Source: Bacteroidota bacterium (GTDB lineage: Bacteria; Bacteroidota; Bacteroidia; Cytophagales; Cyclobacteriaceae). From it: 17,920 bases of DNA. The DNA lies in assembly GCA_024643595.1 (NCBI GenBank), contig JAHEMS010000014.1:1-17920 (forward strand), read 5' to 3'. The position numbers were made by a program, and so were the translations under genes. Positions 15,635 through 17,920 of the stretch are shown here, piece after piece (positions within the stretch are counted from its first letter, which is position 1; each line of letters starts with the position of its first letter). The notes under the pieces are model-generated. The model did not search any database. It was not told the origin of the DNA and saw nothing but the letters and a program-made list of their open reading frames with translations.

Positions 15635-17419
15635 ATGATTAGAAAAAGCATAATTCTTTTGTTTATATCGGCACTATTTAGCGGCATTGCCTTTGGTCAA
15701 AAAGTTAAGTATAAGGATCTCATGGTGTTACTTACTGCAAAACAGTATGATCAGGCAAAGCCATTTCTCAAAAAGTATCTGCTCGAAGAGGATGGAAATG
15801 CAAGCGCGTATCTTTATATGGGAATTATTTACCAGGAAGAAGCCTGGAAAAATGATGTTCTCAAACAGCCTGATTTACTAATCAGTAATGTTGATTCAGC
15901 TGTATTTTTCTATAATAAATGCCTTCCTAAACTTACCGAGAAAGAGATTAAAAGAAATGATGAGAATTACTTGATGTATTCGCGTAGGGATTTACGCACA
16001 GGTGAGTTTGGCATTAAGCTTTCCGATATTCAGCTCGATCTGGAAACGCGTTCGAAGTCGCTCTATGAAAGGAGAGACAGGGTTATTACATTAAAGAAGC
16101 TTTACGCGGAAATGGAGAGCCAATACACCCGGGCAAATTCCCAATACAAGAATTTTCAGAATCGATTTGAGACAAAGAAAGAATTATATCTTCAGTCGGA
16201 TGATAGCTTGATTTTAAAACTGGAAAAATTAATCTCCACTTTTGACTCCAGTCAGGTTACTTTTAAATATTATAAATCCACCTTACAGGCATTTGGTAAA
16301 ACCGGCTATAATCCAGTTGTTGATTTACAGGAGATCAACGATTTTAAGAAGGAAGGATCCTCAATGGTTGATTTTATGTCGGATGATTTGAAATGGTGGA
16401 ACTACGGTCAATGGGCGAAGAAAACTTCAGCGGTAATTAGGGATGAAATTTATCCAATGCGAAAGGAGATAATCGCATTCGATTCACAGATAAATAAATC
16501 ACGTGAAAAGTTAAAGAAGGATTCTGTTACGGTATCAACGATCGAACTATTAAACCACCCGCTATTTACAGAATTAAAAAAATGGGACAATGATCCGATG
16601 CCTTCGGGGTTGTTTCAAATGAAAATTGCAGAACTGGAATACGCTTCAGAAATTATGGAGGAAGCTTCCTTAAAAGATCGGGATAACATTTCTCATAAAA
16701 TTGGTATGATCAAGCATCAACAAGGGGTGTTGTTAAAGCTTGATAGTTTAGCGAGCGCCATGGTTAATCGTGATTGGGAGAAAGATGCGGGCAACTATAG
16801 GAATTTTATTACCTCCTCGTATGGTACGGTCACCGTCATTAAGAATCTCTGCAAGTCAACCCTTGAATTTGCTAAACGGGAAACAGTAGCTAAGAAGAAG
16901 GAATTGGATGAAAACATGAGTTTATTGAAATGGGTAATTTCAGAAACCGATTCTATTCCTCTCTTTAAAGATGTTCCCGATGAATCTAAATTCAAGCCGA
17001 TGGTAATAACCGATACCCACACTGCAGGTGTAATGCAATTAGATTCCTTATGGCTGGGATATTTTTATACAGTTACGCCTTCTCGAACGGCGGATTTGAC
17101 CGTCAGTTTCCCAGTCGATACGGCATCCATTACCCGAAGGGATTTGCCATTAATAAAGGGACTTTCACTTGCGGTGACTGATCAGTTATATTATATACTG
17201 TTTTATTCCGAGAGCCAGATCGATGGGAAATTTCCAATCACCATAGCTAAAATCAGCCGAAGTGTTGGATTGGAGTGGTCGGGTATTTTTCATACTATCC
17301 TGACGCCCGTGGAATTAAAATATACCACTTCTTCCGGAGAGTTATCCATTAAAACTTCCAATGCTGATGGCAATAATAAAATGGTTGTGATAGATAAAGC
17401 CGGGTCTAGGATACAATAA
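15635..17419 (+). CDS. Secreted helical protein of unknown function (TPR-like N-terminus)
   Basis: I do not recognise this 594-residue protein. Residues 1-21 (MIRKSIILLFISALFSGIAFG) form a Sec signal peptide. About residues 25-105 look like tetratricopeptide-type helices (LLTAKQYDQAKPFLKKYLLEEDGNASAYLYMGIIYQEEAW). The middle (about 140-430) is strongly helical and charged, with several likely coiled-coil stretches such as ERRDRVITLKKLYAEMESQY and ETVAKKKELDENMSLLK. The last 150 residues or so (from about 440) are beta-rich (YFYTVTPSRTADLTVSF, YYILFYSESQIDGKFPITIAKI), like a C-terminal beta domain. No catalytic motif is obvious. Predicted location is the periplasm or cell surface. It is transcribed divergently from the TlpA-like gene and converges with an M1 peptidase gene 16 bp away, so it probably forms its own transcript. 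Confidence 0.85.
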   Translation: MIRKSIILLFISALFSGIAFGQKVKYKDLMVLLTAKQYDQAKPFLKKYLLEEDGNASAYLYMGIIYQEEAWKNDVLKQPDLLISNVDSAVFFYNKCLPKLTEKEIKRNDENYLMYSRRDLRTGEFGIKLSDIQLDLETRSKSLYERRDRVITLKKLYAEMESQYTRANSQYKNFQNRFETKKELYLQSDDSLILKLEKLISTFDSSQVTFKYYKSTLQAFGKTGYNPVVDLQEINDFKKEGSSMVDFMSDDLKWWNYGQWAKKTSAVIRDEIYPMRKEIIAFDSQINKSREKLKKDSVTVSTIELLNHPLFTELKKWDNDPMPSGLFQMKIAELEYASEIMEEASLKDRDNISHKIGMIKHQQGVLLKLDSLASAMVNRDWEKDAGNYRNFITSSYGTVTVIKNLCKSTLEFAKRETVAKKKELDENMSLLKWVISETDSIPLFKDVPDESKFKPMVITDTHTAGVMQLDSLWLGYFYTVTPSRTADLTVSFPVDTASITRRDLPLIKGLSLAVTDQLYYILFYSESQIDGKFPITIAKISRSVGLEWSGIFHTILTPVELKYTTSSGELSIKTSNADGNNKMVVIDKAGSRIQ

Positions 17420-17442
17420 TCCAAGCGTTTAAGAATTATTGT
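17413..17442. terminator. Inverted repeat spanning both stop codons of convergent genes
   Basis: ACAATAAT (17413-17420) and ATTATTGT (17435-17442) are perfect inverted copies with a 14-base spacer. The left arm contains the TAA stop of the 594-residue gene, and the right arm contains the stop of the M1 peptidase gene read on the other strand. It could act as a weak bidirectional terminator, but the stem is AT-only apart from the outer pair region and lacks a U-tract. Confidence 0.28.
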
Positions 17443-17920
17443 GTGGGGTCTTTGTAGGGCTTCAATTCTGGGATTATTATTTTATTATTCCTCCTGTTGA
17501 TGTCGGCCATTCGCTGGCTGGGATCAATCTCAAGACTCTCTATTTCACTTAACTTCCTGTTGATACTTAATGTATAATTAGGATACACCCATGGCCAGGC
17601 AGGCAAGTCGTTTTGGTTTATGGTTTTATTTTCAGCGGTCTTTTTTCCTAACATTTCGTTCATGGGTATGTAGTATAGTTCTTTGGTGCCGTCCTTATAA
17701 TTAACCATCAGATCAATGGGCATCGGAAATTCGCTGAGGCGTTCCAGATCCACAAGGGTACTTCCATCTTTCTCCACAATAGTACCAATGCCATAGTCAA
17801 TTCTTTTTGTCGTTTGAATCCAATAGCGATAATACCAATGTAGCTGAATGCCTGATTCCTTTTCCAGCACCCGTAAAAAATCATTGGGTTCTGGATGTTT
17901 CATTTTCCAGGTATTGTAAT
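17436..17920 (-). CDS. M1-family metallopeptidase, C-terminal fragment (cut by window edge)
   Basis: This is the C-terminal end of a gluzincin aminopeptidase of family M1 (PF01433). The frame is open to the window edge and the first readable residues are YNTWKMKHPEPNDFLRVLEKESG. That matches the 'Y...W..KHP.P.DF...ME..SG..L.WF' helical region that follows the active site in M1 enzymes. The ATG at 17903 is therefore internal. After it come LHWYYRYWIQTTKRIDYGI and a beta-rich C-terminal domain (VDLERLSEFPMPIDLMVNYKDGTKELYYIPMN), as in the exported Bacteroidota M1 group. The zinc site HExxH and the GAMEN exopeptidase motif should lie outside the window, so activity cannot be judged. Confidence 0.9.
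   Translation of the reverse strand, partial: YNTWKMKHPEPNDFLRVLEKESGIQLHWYYRYWIQTTKRIDYGIGTIVEKDGSTLVDLERLSEFPMPIDLMVNYKDGTKELYYIPMNEMLGKKTAENKTINQNDLPAWPWVYPNYTLSINRKLSEIESLEIDPSQRMADINRRNNKIIIPELKPYKDPTQ

Overview
The window looks like chromosomal DNA from a Bacteroidota bacterium, probably an environmental member near the Cytophagales or Chitinophagales. The order-level guess is inference only. The evidence is the gene content (an outer-membrane beta-barrel receptor of the OMP_b-brl_3 type, Tat-exported Gfo/Idh/MocA oxidoreductase, DUF1080 proteins, an M1 peptidase), starts without clear Shine-Dalgarno sequences, moderate AT richness, and one promoter-like TTTG/TAnnTTTG pair. I see no rRNA, tRNA, transposase, integrase, phage gene or CRISPR array. 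Coding density is high and no gene-free stretch exceeds 300 bases.

Layout, left to right. (1) 1-640: C-terminal part of a beta-lactamase-related serine hydrolase (+). (2) 741-3017: a ClC chloride transporter/channel with four CBS motifs (-). (3) 3164-5448: a two-gene operon (-) encoding an exported DUF1080 protein and a Tat-signal Gfo/Idh/MocA oxidoreductase. Facing away from it, across a 209-bp divergent region with a 9-bp-arm inverted repeat and a promoter-like element, is a second DUF1080 gene encoding a lipoprotein (5658-6359, +). Together these suggest periplasmic 3-keto-glycoside chemistry. (4) 6637-7410: a secreted protein made of two similar alpha/beta units, closed by a strong intrinsic terminator. 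(5) 7569-9989: an outer-membrane TonB-dependent-receptor-like barrel (+). (6) 14956 down to 10004: a six-gene operon (-) for sugar-acid catabolism. It encodes a dehydrogenase, an FAH-family hydrolase, an amidohydrolase-type lactonase, a second dehydrogenase, a FucP-family symporter and a mutarotase. (7) 14963-15550: a TlpA-like thioredoxin only 6 bp upstream of that operon. (8) 15635-17419: a secreted, largely helical protein of unknown function (+). (9) 17436-17920: C-terminus of an M1-family metallopeptidase (-).

The best-supported pathway is non-phosphorylative L-fucose degradation: uptake (FucP), anomer interconversion (mutarotase), oxidation to the lactone (SDR), lactone opening (amidohydrolase), then, after a dehydration step, oxidation of 2-keto-3-deoxy-L-fuconate (second SDR) and cleavage to pyruvate and lactate (FAH family). 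The dehydratase for the middle step is not in the operon, and the transporter lacks the aspartate that E. coli FucP uses for proton coupling. I found no clearly novel system. The points most worth following up are these two gaps, the divergent DUF1080/Gfo locus with its inverted repeat, the four-CBS ClC with altered proton and pore residues, the duplicated-domain secreted protein, and the uncharacterised 594-residue protein.
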